A DNA stretch of 64,000 nt from Arctopsyche grandis (GCF_051622035.1 NC_135355.1:33585986-33649985); one strand, 5' to 3'; positions 23,524 through 35,565 are shown, numbered from the stretch's first letter. Notes: generated by a model from the letters alone, not told the origin. Numbers and translations are program-made.

Positions 23524-24579
23524 ATGTTTGTAGTGAAGGCGAATTCCAATTTTGCTGCAAAACGGGTGGAGTATTTGTATGAGGCAATGCAACAACATAA
23601 GAAATGCGATACCTCTTTTTTTGTTCGAGATCAAGTGTACCTTAGTTCATATCCAAAATTATTTAAAATCCAAATTGTTCTATTAGTTTAATTATAATTT
23701 TTCGTAATTGCAGATTCTACGCGCACTTGATCGTGTTAACGGCGTGCAGCGAATTCTTTGAGACAAACGAAAGTCAAGTGGAGGGGATCTTTTCAGATTT
23801 CGACTACGAAGTCATCGAAGCAATCCTGAAGTATTGTTACACAGGAGAAATAAGTACGAGTTCATAAATATCAAAAATAATCAATTTCAAATACGAGATT
23901 TCAATCAATCAAATGCAATCATTAAAATATAATTTTAGACATAGGAGAAAAACACCGCAAAAAATTAATGGAGCTAGCCAACCGACTGGAAGTGAAAATT
24001 CCACCACAAATTAAAACAGTCAATAAATCTAATTGTCTGAAAGTTTTGAAATCAACGACAGATTCCGAATTATTAAAAAAGGCAATGGATTTGACTCTGG
24101 AAAATTTTGAGACGGTGAGTGTTGATTATATGAAAAAAAATATGTCACTTAAATATTTTTCAATCCCACTTCTGTTTCAGCTGCACAAAACTCAAGATTT
24201 TCTCAATCTGCTGGCCTCTGATGTGATCGAAATTTTGAAATCGAATTATTTGAACGTGCCTTCCGAAGAAGACGTATTCAATGCTGTGAAATTGTGGGTA
24301 AATCATGACGATGCAAACCGTAAAAATGACTTGGCACAGCTGTTGAGATCTGTGAGGTTATCCTTACTCTCCATGGAGGTATTTGAAATTAAATGTTTGC
24401 AGTTACAGTTTAGTGATAAAAATCATTCGAATAATGTGTTATATTTTCAGTTTGTCGTCGATGAAGTAATGACGTTCTGTCATTGGTGTGCAGAGTGTAT
24501 GACCACTATTAGACAAGGAATTAAAGACAAGAATGACAAAAACTTCAACCACAGAGAGAGCCCTCGTAGAGTAAAATAA
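23524..24579 (+). CDS. BTB-BACK protein, Kelch-like but lacking the propeller
   Basis: Five exons (23524-23636, 23714-23853, 23939-24114, 24181-24378, 24451-24579), GT/AG, 251 aa. A BTB domain lies at about residues 1-90 (EYLYEAMQQHKKCDTSFFV, LTACSEFFETNESQ, FDYEVIEAILKYCYTGEI). BACK follows at about 95-235 (HRKKLMELANRLEVKI, DFLNLLASDVIEILKSN, EEDVFNAVKLWVNHD, LAQLLRSVRLSLL). Kelch-like proteins of this type act as Cullin-3 substrate adaptors; BTB binds Cullin-3 and the propeller binds substrate. Here the frame stops (TAA 24577-24579) where the paralog at 29.6-32.0 kb continues into Kelch repeats: the DNA jumps from the CACTGGTTGG codons straight to 3' flank. A donor GT|GTACCT for exon 1 is inferred because it keeps the 113-nt exon length of the paralog. 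The gene may be expressed as a dominant BTB-BACK or may be decaying. Confidence 0.7.
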
Positions 24580-24825
24580 TAGCACTGGTTGGAAAATAAA
24601 TGAAGCATAAAATAATCATTAAATGTATTTAAAGTATACTTTTTATAATATTTAAATTTTTAATGTGTCTGCCTTGTATCTAAATGTTTGAATAAAATAC
24701 ATATACAACTTCTCAAAATGTATTTTATTTTTCTTGTGAATATTTAATGTTTTCTTATCGTTTATTTGTTAGCCATGAAGCTACTTTTTACATAAAAAAT
24801 AATATTATCCAAGTGAACTGGTTAA

Positions 24826-25344
24826 GAGGGCTGTACACCTGAAACCTTAATTTTGTTACCGTTCCTTTCTTCGATATATATATTGAGTGTATGTATATAT
24901 TGAGTGAATGCGACAATATATATCAATATATATATTGAGTGAATGCGACAGTTGCACTTCGACCATATAAAACGTATTTTAAATTGACAAAATCGAGGTT
25001 TCATATTCTACTATTTTCTCCTCCAAAACTGGACCAATTTTAAAAAAATTTCATCATCGGTATGAGAAAAATACTTTCTGTGCATCTATCGGCGTATTTT
25101 TTTTTAAATCGACCGTTAAATAAGCACGCTGGACTCGTTTCGTGGGTGTAAAAAAGAGGCGATTTTATAGATGTGTGGCGGCTCCTAGCTCATATAAAAA
25201 TAATAAATCAAAAAAATAAAACGATAGATGCACCCCAATGGTGGATATCCATAGCATTTTAAAAAATAATTTCTCTAGTGCCATAATTGAGGAAGAGAGA
25301 AGTATAGTACGTTTGTATGGACAAGGCGCTGCTGTCCAGCCCTC
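24826..25344. mobile_element. TTAA-flanked MITE (519 bp)
   Basis: Terminal inverted repeats GAGGGCTGTACA... / ...GTCCAGCCCTC are flanked by TTAA on both sides (24822-24825 and 25345-25348). TTAA duplication suggests piggyBac-type mobilisation, though a TTA/TWA Harbinger-type site cannot be excluded. There is no ORF of note. It is absent from the other inverted arm, so it inserted after the duplication. Confidence 0.75.
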
Positions 25345-25349
25345 TTAAT

Positions 25350-26890
25350 AAGTGAGTGTCCAAAGTCAAAAACATACATACATATATTTCATATCTTTAA
25401 ATCATAATTATACAAAAATGAATTCAGGAATTTTTATATTTCATTTCTTATATAATAGTTTTTTCTTGTAAAATAAAACGATTTCAATAATAAAAAATAA
25501 AGAAAAACACATACTCAATAAATTGTAAGTCAACAAAAATTATATTACATTTATATTTTTGAAGATTTTAGCACATTTAAAATTGCACACAAAAATTAAG
25601 CCAGTGGCTCCAAAATATATTTTCACACGTTTCGTCGATTAAATAATACTTTTCATCGAATTCTTAATTTTTGTTATTTTCCATTATTCATTAACTGATG
25701 GTTACTGAACTCTTTTAAAGAATGGCTCTCAAACTTGTCATGATTATAATTTTTATTTAATGATGAAATTCTATTCCAAATAAATAGCGTAAATTTAGAT
25801 ATTAAGTATCTTATAGGTTTTTGCGATTATTATTTTTACGATGGTTTCTCAAACATTTTTACATTATTCTTCTTATATGTTTTACGTTATATCAAGATTA
25901 CTATCGGGATTTTATTGAATCTTCAAGTTTTCTAGTGTTGTTAACATTTTTGAGAAATTATCGATATTTCAATCTTAGTGGCTCTGAAACTTTTATTTTA
26001 TTATTATGTTTTTATTCTAAAATTCGTTTCCAAATAATGTAACGTCGTAAATATAAATTATTTTATACATCAATGACTTTCTGATAAATATATATTTTTG
26101 TGTTTTCAATGATTTTAAGCTGGTTTTTCACACTTTTATTTAGTTTAATAATATTTTTATGGGACCAAATTCTATTGGACCTATTTTTAGTTTATTCATC
26201 TATGTTTTCAGTAATTGTCAACATTTTCAAGAAACATTTCTCAATTATTTATATCTCTTTTTATTTTTATATTTTCTTTATTACTTAATTAATAAAAAAT
26301 ATTTCATTAATATTATGAATTCTGCAATTGACTTCATATAAGTGCTTCTGAAATGTATTGGTGAATGTCTTTAACTACATTTTTTCACATACAAATTTTT
26401 ATGCATTTTTAAAAATGCCACTCTTTTTACACACGGTAGTGAATTGGTTTTATACGGCTGAGCGGGTCATGAAATTTCGCAACACTGAAACGTTGCACAT
26501 GAAAATTCACACACACTTTAAGCACACGTGGACACGCATTAGACAATTATTATATACGACTAGTGTTGTGCCCGTTGATTTCAACAGGTGATTCCAGAAA
26601 GGGATTGATCCGCGAATTAAAATGAAGTTATATATTATATATAAATATAGTCTAAGGTAATACGCGCATTAATAGGCGGTACGCGCGTGTAATTATGCGC
26701 CGTTCAACAGTTCGAAATGATGAAAAAGTTAAAATTATTTTTAAAATGTTTGTTAATCGACAAAAAAAGTGTTTTTGTATTAATATTCTATTTGATAATT
26801 GCTCAAGTTAAATAATTGTGGTAACTTCACAATACACAAGAAGTTGATTAAATAAAGTATTATATAATATGTAGTTATTTTAACACTAAG
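25350..26890. other. AT-rich spacer
   Basis: No gene is recognised. Up to about 26060 it is the inner part of the left inverted arm (TCTCAAACTTGTCATG, GGGATTTTATTGAATC). Beyond that it is unique, very AT-rich spacer up to the 3' end of receptor gene 4. Open stretches rich in Phe/Leu/Ile are compositional. Confidence 0.7.
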
Positions 26891-26894
26891 GATA

Positions 26895-28340
26895 TCAAAC
26901 AGAATCCATACAAAGTACAATTATAGTATAAGAAGTTATGATCCCGATGAATGAATAAAAAAATGAAAACTTTACGGTGAACAAACTTCCAATATTTAAT
27001 TCGAAATTATTTTTTTGTATGAGATTTTTAAATACATACAATAGATGCAGCGTTTGATTATCTACAACAAAATTGTATTTTTAATAATTTCAGATAATAA
27101 ATATGATATAAACATAAAAATGTTGAATCACTTTACCCGTTGACTTTAATATAATTAATTTTCCAATATTTTTTTTCATCAAGTTTCCTTCAAATGTTAA
27201 TGTTTCTCCCAAAATTGCAGTTAAAAACACATTGAACATTTGTTGAAGCATATACAATGATATCATTATCCCTATAGTATATTCCTAAAACATAAAATAC
27301 ATAAGTATGTAAGTATATATAGCGAAATGATCAATATACAGTGTAAATTTAAATTCTGAATTGGATGGCAAGTATTTTAAAGGATGAAACGCAAAAAATT
27401 CCCACAGAATTATTTTTTTATAATAAATCTGCTTTATAATAAGTCCTTACCATAAATATACGATTTCCACGTAAATGACGCATAACCACAATATATATCA
27501 TTAAAGTATTGAAACACATTGAGATACACTGGAAAATGTTTGCACTTTAAATATAGCAATACGAATTTGTTATATTATATATAAGTAAATTTTGATAAAG
27601 TATTTATTAAAATCTTATTTCCTTACTGGCAATGTGAAATTCTTTCCAATTTTTACGACATTTTCGCTGAGTATATTATATGTATGTATTAAGGGCAATA
27701 AATCAATGGAAATATGATGTGAATATGAACTATCCATTACAAATTTTGCGTCATCGTCAGTGTTTCGTTTTTGCAAATTCGAATTAATCTCTTGTAGTTG
27801 GGAACGAGTTAAAATTATTTCCATTGTTAATTGCAACATTGATAAATTAGTTATAAATTGTGAGATTAATACTGTTGAGCGATAATAATAGTCAGAGAAA
27901 ATATACATTTCCAATGACTTCTCCAAAATAATAAAAAACATATATAACATGAAAAAAATTTGTATACAATTTTCATGTATTTTCCTTTTATTTGTGTTAT
28001 ACAACATTTTATTGACTCGAGAAAAATTTGTATATAACGCAATCTTATTTTTTGCATTTTTATGGTGGCAAATAAGGATTATTTCACTTGTTAAAAACTC
28101 CACAAACATCTGTGCAATAGAAAGATATACGAGAATTGTAAATTTCGATTTCGTTAGAAGTGTATATACATAATAAAAATTGTATAACCAATATATTGTA
28201 AAAATTATCATAACGAAAAGCCTGTAAATCACGGCCGGAGAGATGATTTTTAAAAGATTTTCATCATATTTGATTGTTTGAAAACCAAATATCCAGAAAC
28301 AAAAACTCACAACATTCAATACAACTTGCGAGTAACTCAT
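26895..28340 (-). CDS. Gustatory-receptor-like chemoreceptor, gene 4
   Basis: Second-subfamily member on the minus strand. Exons 27627-28340, 27451-27528, 27137-27284 and 26895-27061 (phases 0, 0, 1), GT/AG, 368 aa with no stops. Shared landmarks are FGFQTIKYDENLLKIISPA, MFVEFLTSEIILIC, LSMLQLTMEIILTRSQLQ, LPLIHTYNIL and the C-terminus SYTIIVLCM where the family expects TYhhhhhQF. Start choice: codons in frame upstream are open, but the residue that is ATG in gene 5 at 38632 is AGG here. The first usable ATG is 28338-28340, which aligns with the start of the other four genes. It lies alone, inverted, in the loop of the Kelch inverted duplication. It is closest to gene 5, with similarity continuing 5' into the flank. 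Predicted seven-helix receptor, ligand unknown. Confidence 0.85.
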
Positions 28341-28780
28341 GATATTTAATAATGATCGATTTAAAAGCTCACACCTATTCAAATTGGAAAATCAACATAA
28401 TGGAAACTGTCAACTGGTTTCATTAATATTAAATAGCAATTAAAATTTATCAGCTTTCAGTAAAAAAACAAAAGCGTTTTATTTTCAATAAAGAAATAAT
28501 GAAAATGTCATTTTATTTTTGTGCGGACAAAAAATTGCAATTAATATAGAATTTTTAGCTTTTGGATAGCTTTTGGATAGCTTTTAAATTACATACAATT
28601 TTGATATTATTAATACATTGTATGCTGGAAACAGAGATTACAGTCATTAGGATATTCTTGCTTGACAGCGGGAGACAATGATCTCCGTTTGTGTTTATGT
28701 TCTCGGACTTGTGATTTCCGTGGACAGGGGTAGGTAAGTATCCTTTTATACAGCAAATATTTAAACTGAGAAAAAAATTT
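28341..28780 (-). promoter_or_regulatory. 5' flank of gene 4, conserved with gene 5
   Basis: The reverse complement of about 28400-28740 matches 38310-38600 upstream of gene 5: CACAAACGGAGATCAT, GACTGTAATCTC, TTTCCAGCATACAATGT, TTTAAAAGCTATCCAAAAGC, TGAAAGCTGATTATTTTTAA-like. It probably contains the promoter. No TATA box or factor site can be fixed by eye. Confidence 0.5.
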
Positions 28781-31700
28781 AATTTAATGTGAATTTATGA
28801 AGTTATATTTTTTGGAAACGAATTTTAGAATAAAAACATATTATCAAAATAGGCACTCACATTAACATATTGATTATTTCTCCTGAAAGTTGGAAATACT
28901 AGAAAATTTCACGATTCAATAAAAACCCGTTAAAAACCACGATACAACAGAATAAAAATCTAAAAGTATTTGAGAAACTTTCTTAAAAATCATTTGAGAA
29001 CCTTCGAGATGTAGAAAATGGCAAAAACATGCATGTATGTAGATTACGAATTCACGCTGTTTCTTTGAAATTTATCTTCATTTTTAAATAAAAATTATAA
29101 TTAGGAAAAGTTTGAGAGCCTCTGATTAAAATCATTCAATAACTATCACTTAATGAATAATGGAAAATAACGGAAAAGTTGAGAATTCGATTAAAAATAT
29201 TATTTAATCGACGAAATGTGAAAAATATTTGACAGCCACTGTTCGATTTTTATGTGCTAAAATTTAAAGAAATATACAAAATTTATTATTTATTATCGAA
29301 AAATATTGATACAGTCAATTTCGAATAATTTTACGAATTTAAAATCGTATTATTTAAACAAGAAAAATTTCTGGATTTAATTGAATTGAATTCATTTTTA
29401 TATAAAATATATTTACATATTTATATGTTTTAACTTTGGCCACTCTTTTATTTATCATCTCATTTAGATAATATTATTTATTTATGTAAACAAACATTCA
29501 ATATTGACGGAAAAATGAAAAAGTTGTCGCAAATTATGTATGTATTTATTCAAACATTTGGATACATTAAAATTTTAAATATTACAAAAAGTATACTTTA
29601 AATACATTTGATGATATATTTCGTTTTACATTTATTTTTAAATAATACATAAAAAGCTGCAGTCGATCAAATAATCGAATCATATGGAATGACATGTGCA
29701 ACCGCAACATTTCTCGTTTGCTAAGTCTTGTTGAAGCTTTCCAAGATTTGTTCGTCTCGTCATATTCCCAAACATCACTTAATGCAACGTTTCCATCGTG
29801 TCCACCTGAATATCAAAACAATAAATTAATTCTACATTTAAGTCCTATAAATTCAAATTAAGTTGTAAAAAAACTCACCCAAGCTAAGTACTTTATTTCG
29901 GAAACAGCAGAGACTGATTCCTTCTGCAGGTTTCGGTAGTTTGGTGAATGCTGTCCACACATTTGCATTCGGATCGAAATGCTCCACACTGTCTAAAGAC
30001 ATATCAGTCTTTTCGAAATATCTACCAGCGACGTAAAGTTTTCCTTTGAATGCGACGCTCTAAAAAAATGAAATCAAAATTAAGTTTATTTTGGAGAGTT
30101 GTATATTATTTGCGATAGTTGTTATTTGATGTTCACCGAATGATAATGTCTTCCCTGAATCATCTGAGCGCGGTAAGTCCAAGAATTGGTCTTCACTGAA
30201 TACATCTGCACTTTATTCGTAGATGTAAGTTTTTCATTTTCAAATGTACACCCGCCTGTTATGTATATTTCATCGCCGATGACAGAAGCACTATGAGAAT
30301 CAACACCCACCAACAATGGAGCGATGATCTCCCAATACCCAGTCTCGCTGCTCCACCTAATCGAAATTAATAATCGTCAACTTCTCTCTCAATCGATTTG
30401 ATGAAGTGATTTCAATTTAATCACCTTTCCACTGAAGATAAACGTGTTCCTGCTCCATTTTCGATATACGTTACTACAAAACCACCAATCGCGTAGACAT
30501 CCGTAGACGAATCGCGACGAAGTTTCACTGCTGAGAAATCATTACGAGCTTGATTTAAAGGCTTCAATGGCTGTTTCTGACCGCTTTTCAAATCGATGTA
30601 TTCCACCTGAAAACAAATAAATTGGTTATATTCCGATTTCTCTAAGCAGGTACTTCGCAACACCGGAAAACGTTACTGAAGCCACTGTTTCATTTGAAGA
30701 ATTCTTTCCGCCGATGATAACGATCCAATCTCCAACGAGGACAGACGGAAATCGTTTTTTATCAATTCCAATGTTTTTAGATAGAGTCCAACTTTTCTCT
30801 AGTCCGTCAAATATATCGATGGTGCTTGCCATCTGAAAACAAGTTATGCAATAAAATAATTGCTTTACAATCCAATCAAAATATTATACTTCCGATATGA
30901 AGCTCACTTCTAAATTATACCCCCCAACCAGTGCCATTTTTTGTATTTTTCTACGAGAGGTCTCTCTTTGGACGAAAGATCTATTATTCTTGTCTTTAAT
31001 TGCTTGTCTAATAGTGGTCATACACTCTGCACACGAATGACAGAATTACTTCATCGACGACAAACTGAAAATATAACACATTATTCGAATGATTTTTATC
31101 TCTGAAGTGTAACATTCATTTAGTTTCAAATACCTCCATGGAGAGTAAGGATAACCTCACAGATCTCAACAGCTGTGCCAAATAATTTTTACGGTTTGCA
31201 TCGTCATGATTTACCCACAATTTCACAGCATTGAATACGTCTTCTTCGGAAGGCACGATCAAATAATTCGATTTCAAAATTTCGATCACATCAGAGGCCA
31301 GCAGATTGAGAAAATCTTGAGTTTTGTGCGGCTGAAACAGAAGTGGAATTGAAAAATATTCAAGTGACATATTTTTTTATATAATCAACACTCACCGTCT
31401 CGAAATTTTCCAGAGTCAAATACATTGCCTTTTTTAATAATTCGGAATCTCCCGTTGATTTCAAAACTTTCAGACAATTAGATTTATTGACTGTTTTAAT
31501 TTGTGGTGGAATTTTCACTTCCAGTCGGTTGGCTAGCTCCATTAATTTTTTGCGGTGTTTTTCTCCTATGTCTAAAATTATATTTAAATGATTGCATTTG
31601 ATAGATTGAAATCTCGTATTTGAAATTGATTACTTTCGATGTTTATCAACTCTAACTTATTTCTCCAGTGTTAACAATACTTCAGGATTGCTTCGATGAC

Positions 31701-33445
31701 TTCGAAGTCAAAATCCGAAAATATGTCCTCCGCTTCACCTTCGTTTGTCCCAAAGAATTCGCTGCAAGCCGTTAACACGATCAAGTGCGCGTAGAATCTG
31801 CAATTATGAAAAATTATAATTTAACTGACAGAACAATTTGGATAAAAAATAATTTTGGATTCGAATTAAGATACTTTCGGTCTCGAACATTAAATCCGGT
31901 GTCGTAACTCTTATCTCGTATCATGGCATCATACAAATATGTCACACGTTTTGCAGCATAATTGGACTTTGGCTTCATTACGAACATCTTGTTTCTGATT
32001 TTCTCTTAGATTTCTCCTGAAAAACAATGTTAAAAATTAGATAATATAACTATAAGTACTAAGCATAATAAAGTTTGACTTACCAATTGGAAAGAATAGC
32101 AGTGCTCCAATGATTTGGAGCACTGTCATTCTGTGGTTTTATCACGATAGATAAGAATATCTTAACCCTGCTTTTGCCTTGAAACGTATACATGTTATTA
32201 TTATTAATAGCATTATTTTACCACTATCATTCGTACTATATTATTCTTATCTCTTTTTTATTACATATTACATACCTCCTTTGCATTTCACATTTCTCAT
32301 TTTGGTCATCAATATACGTTAATGTATCTTCTGCCATTACGTTGGAGATAAAATATCGTATACAATGCGTATCAAATATCCACAATTTTGGTTACGGTGA
32401 CGTCTTGCAAGCTACCATAATCTGTCTTCAACCTTTTCGCCATGAAATGGCCATATCAGATTTTAATTGTTTAAACGCCTATAATTCACTCTATATTTTA
32501 TAAAATTTGCTCTATAGGTTCTCGTTATCTCTAATATATAAATATTTATAGTTTTAACTCTCATATGTATATATAAATTTCAAATTTGGCGTGTAGCTTC
32601 TTGTAAGATAATACACGATATATATTGATTTTTGGCCAAATATGTCATTATTTTTAATGTTCAATTTTTTTCTTTTTTCTCTTACCTACATACATACATA
32701 TACATATATGAAAATTGTAAAATGGTATATTTTCTAATAATTATATTTTGTTATCATTTATAATCAATAAAACTCTAAATTTTCCAAAAAAAGTAACGTT
32801 TAGTTATTTTGTTTATTTTATATTATTAACCAATTTTATAATAAACGTAACCTTTAAATAACCAAAAATATTTACGAGTGTTGGTTAAAATGAACAATCT
32901 GAGCAAAGATGTTGTATCTGGATTGGTATTGGGATTTTGATTTCTGAAATTTCAAATGTTTGAATTATTAATGCGATATTCACATATTTTGCAAGAATAA
33001 AAACAGTTTTTTGAGTTTTTTAAAACGAATTTAGGGTTAAAGGGCTAGATTGTTTTCACGGATGTGACATTATATCACAGAAAAACATGTTTTTACAATA
33101 TTTTGTTTACAATAATAATTAAAAACCACATGGAAATTACCACTCATCCGATATTAATATAATCGTCTTCTCACAGATAAAACACATTTTGAAATTAAAA
33201 CTAAGATCATCGATAATCGAATTCGGCAAACTACTCTAATCCACCATGCATATTTTGCACTCAAAAAGAATAAAATTTAAAGAAAAGAATTAATAAGAAT
33301 TGATTAATAACCGAAAAATGTATTTTCTTCAAGATAATTTCAACGATAGTGGAAAACCCGCACAAAAAACAACTGATTATTAAAAATAAAAGAATGATTG
33401 TTGCTACTGGTTTTAACTCTTATCTATAATATTATATTATACTAT
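28780..33445. repeat. Right arm of the large inverted duplication
   Basis: Inverted counterpart of 22490-26060, longer because it keeps the Kelch exons (about 29640-30924) and lacks the MITE. Divergence is substantial, with many substitutions and indels in non-coding parts, so the duplication is old and not a recent assembly artefact. Confidence 0.85.
29582..31987 (-). pseudogene. BTB-BACK-Kelch (KLHL-type) gene with two frameshifts
   Basis: Ten exons in minus order: 31987-31875, 31797-31657, 31571-31396, 31331-31134, 31064-30890, 30832-30677, 30606-30425, 30356-30137, 30059-29879, 29805-29582. BTB and BACK are followed by Kelch blades with the typical GG and Y...W pattern (DWIVIIGGKNSS, DVYAIGGF, DEIYITGGC, GKLYVAGRYF, KVLSLGGHDGNV, VWEYDETNKSW). 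The summed exon length is 1,766 nt. Two lesions explain the broken frame: exon 2 is 141 nt versus 140 in the left copy, a 1-base insertion giving TGT TAA at about 31671; exon 5 is 175 nt where 180 is expected, a 5-base deletion after GATGAAGTAA near 31048. Without them the length is 1,770 nt (590 codons), normal for the family. All splice sites are still GT/AG, so inactivation is recent or the lesions are assembly errors. Confidence 0.8.
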
Positions 33446-33680
33446 AGGCATTGCTTCAATGCTAACTCATTTTATTTTCGTTTATAAACACGAAAATTCA
33501 AACGCGAGATTTTAAATCGATCCATGGTTTTTAAATAATGTGTTTTATCAGTCACTGAATTGTATATCATCACATTGTGATGTATGTATTTTCAAAATTT
33601 TAGGATGACCGGAAGTGGTACCTCCTCTTTTAGGTCTTCTCTTAAATTTTTGGATTCAATTGTCTCATAAGCCTCTTAAA
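31990..33680. other. Spacer upstream of the Kelch copy
   Basis: A non-coding 5' exon piece is likely at 31988-32018 (acceptor TTTTTCAG before GAGAAATCTAAGAG). The rest is AT-rich and largely matches the region 22490-23500 in inverted orientation. Nothing else is recognised. Confidence 0.6.
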
Positions 33681-33682
33681 TT

Positions 33683-34122
33683 ATTGGGATGAATCGTAAA
33701 AGTTATGATAAGTTGCCGGTCTCCGTGACGGGCTCGAATGTGAAACGCCCGAAAACGCAAATATCGGAAGGCAAAGATCGAAAATCGAAAGATCAAAAAA
33801 AGGGTGCATGGTAAACGGTACATACTCACATACATACTCACTTAATTTGCGCAAGCAGGATACAACAGGAACAAGAGGAACAGACTTTTCCTCCCGTATT
33901 AATGTGTGCGCGCAGAATACGGGAGGAAAAGCCTGTTCCTCTTGTTCCTGTTGTATCCTGCTCGCGCAAATTAAGTGAGTATGTACCGTTTACCATGCAC
34001 CCTTTTTTTTGATCTTTCGACTTAAGATCTTTGCCTTCCGATATTTGCGTTTTCGGGCGTTTCAAATTCGGGCCCGTCACGGAGACCGGCAACTTATCAT
34101 AACTTTTACGATTCATCCCAAT
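33683..34122. mobile_element. Complete fold-back element (440-bp near-palindrome)
   Basis: Two arms of about 210 bp in inverted orientation. The left starts ATTGGGATGAATCGTAAAAG; the right ends with its complement CTTTTACGATTCATCCCAAT. Inner arm landmarks are GCCGGTCTCCGTGACGGG, AAACGCCCGAAAACGCAAAT, GGTGCATGGTAAACGGTAC and CCTCTTGTTCCTGTTG. The arms meet around a short spacer (AATGTGTGCGCGCAG) near 33902. No coding content. Single-arm or mosaic relatives lie at 17570-17785 and 42230-42600. Confidence 0.85.
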
Positions 34123-34680
34123 CCGTTGAGAACTAGTATAATATTCTTTAAATATGTGTAGTGCTAAATTTAATCTCAAAATTTAAAATCCCCAAATTCT
34201 GCGATCAAAACTATTGTCTAAATCAAGAGTAAATTTCGTTTTTAAATTTTTTTGTTCATTAGTAACAACAATTTCATTTGTTTCTGAATTGGTGAAAAAT
34301 TTTGGGTCATAAAAAAAATACTATATTGTCTGCTTTTATTTAACAGAAAATTTATTAAAATGTATAAAAAGAATCATTTCCATAGACTTTAATCATTTTT
34401 AAATAAACTTTATTGTATTCATCTACCATAATACTAATAGATGGTTAATCAAGCATTATTATGATAATACAAAATAATGAAAAAAAAAAAAAAAGTTCAC
34501 AATGGCGGAGGCCATTACGATATAGATATGGATACGGAGGCATTTACTTATTTTTTAAATTTTTAAATGCTTTTTATTATTACGAAATTATGTTCACAAT
34601 ACATCTTATACCTATTTTAATAGCTACTGATCTATTGATCATTTTCTATTTTACAATGTAATTTAATTTGGTTAGTAATC
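34123..34680. other. AT-rich spacer
   Basis: Nothing recognised except a short piece (ATGGCGGAGG...GGAGGCATTTACTTA at 34502-34550) related to the repeat at 40652-40780. Confidence 0.6.
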
Positions 34681-35086
34681 ATAGTATTATATTATTCTAA
34701 TGTTAATCTACAGAATAATAGGAAAAAGAGCTCAAAACCCTATTTACAATCCTTATAAATGTTCATAATACATCTAATACATAATATTAATTAAAGAGTC
34801 TCTAAAGTCGATGACCTAAAGCAGATTGTGTTTAGGTAATCTGTGTTTATACCTGAAGGGTATAGACATTTTGTTGTGATCACCGAGACTCTTCACAAGT
34901 GTGTTAGTATGGTTATTAGTGATTCTGTCATAGAATCTACTGGTTAGTTTGTTAGTAATGTCTGTAAGAAACGGAATATTATATATGGCGTGCAGTTTTT
35001 TCAAGTTAGTATATATGGGTGTATTATAAATTATTTTTAGGGATTTATTTTGTATTACTTGGAGCTTGGAAAGATTAGTATTCGAG
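34680..35086 (-). mobile_element. Jockey/CR1-type LINE 3' end (minus strand)
   Basis: The minus-strand frame from about 35086 to the stop at 34816 reads LSKLQVIQNKSLKIIYNTP, KKLHAIYNIPFLTDI, KLTSRFYDRITNNHTN. This is the usual post-RT tail of jockey/CR1 ORF2 proteins. About 130 bp of AT-rich 3' UTR follows. The 5' part is missing, ending at a junction with another repeat at about 35087. Confidence 0.7.
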
Positions 35087-35217
35087 GCGTATCATTTACT
35101 TGTATTGATGACCAAAATGAGCAATATGGCAAAGTATGAAAACGATCGGATGAGAGGTAAACTTTTTCCTGAATTGTAATCGTCAGTGAAACGTAAAGGA
35201 GGTATGTAATAATAATA
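35087..35217. repeat. Dispersed repeat (also at 40652-40780)
   Basis: Shares CATTTACTTGTATTGATGAC, AATGAGCAATATGGCAAAGT, GAAAACGATCGGATGAGA and GTGAAACGTAAAGGAGGTAT with 40652-40780 at high identity. Class unknown; no termini recognised. Confidence 0.75.
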
Positions 35218-35218
35218 A

Positions 35219-35565
35219 AAAAAAGAAACCGACTGGAAATTAGTTACTCACAAATATAGAGAAAAATGATAAATAATCTCATATCATCCCATCAGGTTCA
35301 CCCATCTCATTGAAAAAAAGGGGTTTTTGTATTTTAAAACAAAAGTTATATTTTCAATAAATACAACTTTATGTACATATACTTAAATATACTGCATATA
35401 TTAAAATGTTTTATTTTTACGTCACATTTACCATTCAATACATCAAAATTTAATTTATAATTTTTCAATTAAGCAGTTATGTAGAGTTATTTCACTGAGG
35501 GGTTTTTCATGGTCAGGTTTTTGCTTTATGAGGGGGTCCATGGGCAATTAGTTTGGAAACCACTG
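35219..35565 (+). mobile_element. hAT (ZBED5-like) 3' tail upstream of gene 3
   Basis: Reads AAAAGAAACCGACTGGAAAT then TTAGTTACTCACAAATATAG, the same KKRNRLEI coding tail and 3' UTR as in 10998-11281. It ends with GGAAACCACTG at 35565, a hAT-type terminus. Both copies end about 190-260 bp upstream of a receptor gene, so the transposon tail was probably carried along when the receptor unit duplicated. Confidence 0.75.

Larger units (their letters stand above)
22490..26060. repeat. Left arm of a large diverged inverted duplication
   Basis: Nearly the whole span has a reverse-complement counterpart at 28780-33445. Anchors: GATCTTATTGTTAGTT versus GATCTTAGTTTTAATT in the upstream spacer, the BTB/BACK exons, CAAATGTTTGAATAAA downstream, and TAAAATTCGTTTCCAAA at about 26015 versus 28820. 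The left arm lost the Kelch exons (about 1.28 kb) and gained a 519-bp MITE. Receptor gene 4 sits in the loop between the arms. Confidence 0.85.

Noticed and set aside
25821-26341. Hydrophobic frames between the Kelch arm and gene 4
   Set aside because: AT-rich spacer; the inverted counterpart at 28.8-29.1 kb does not keep the frames.
27949-28173. Plus-strand frame opposite receptor gene 4
   Set aside because: Antisense of a well-supported receptor exon.
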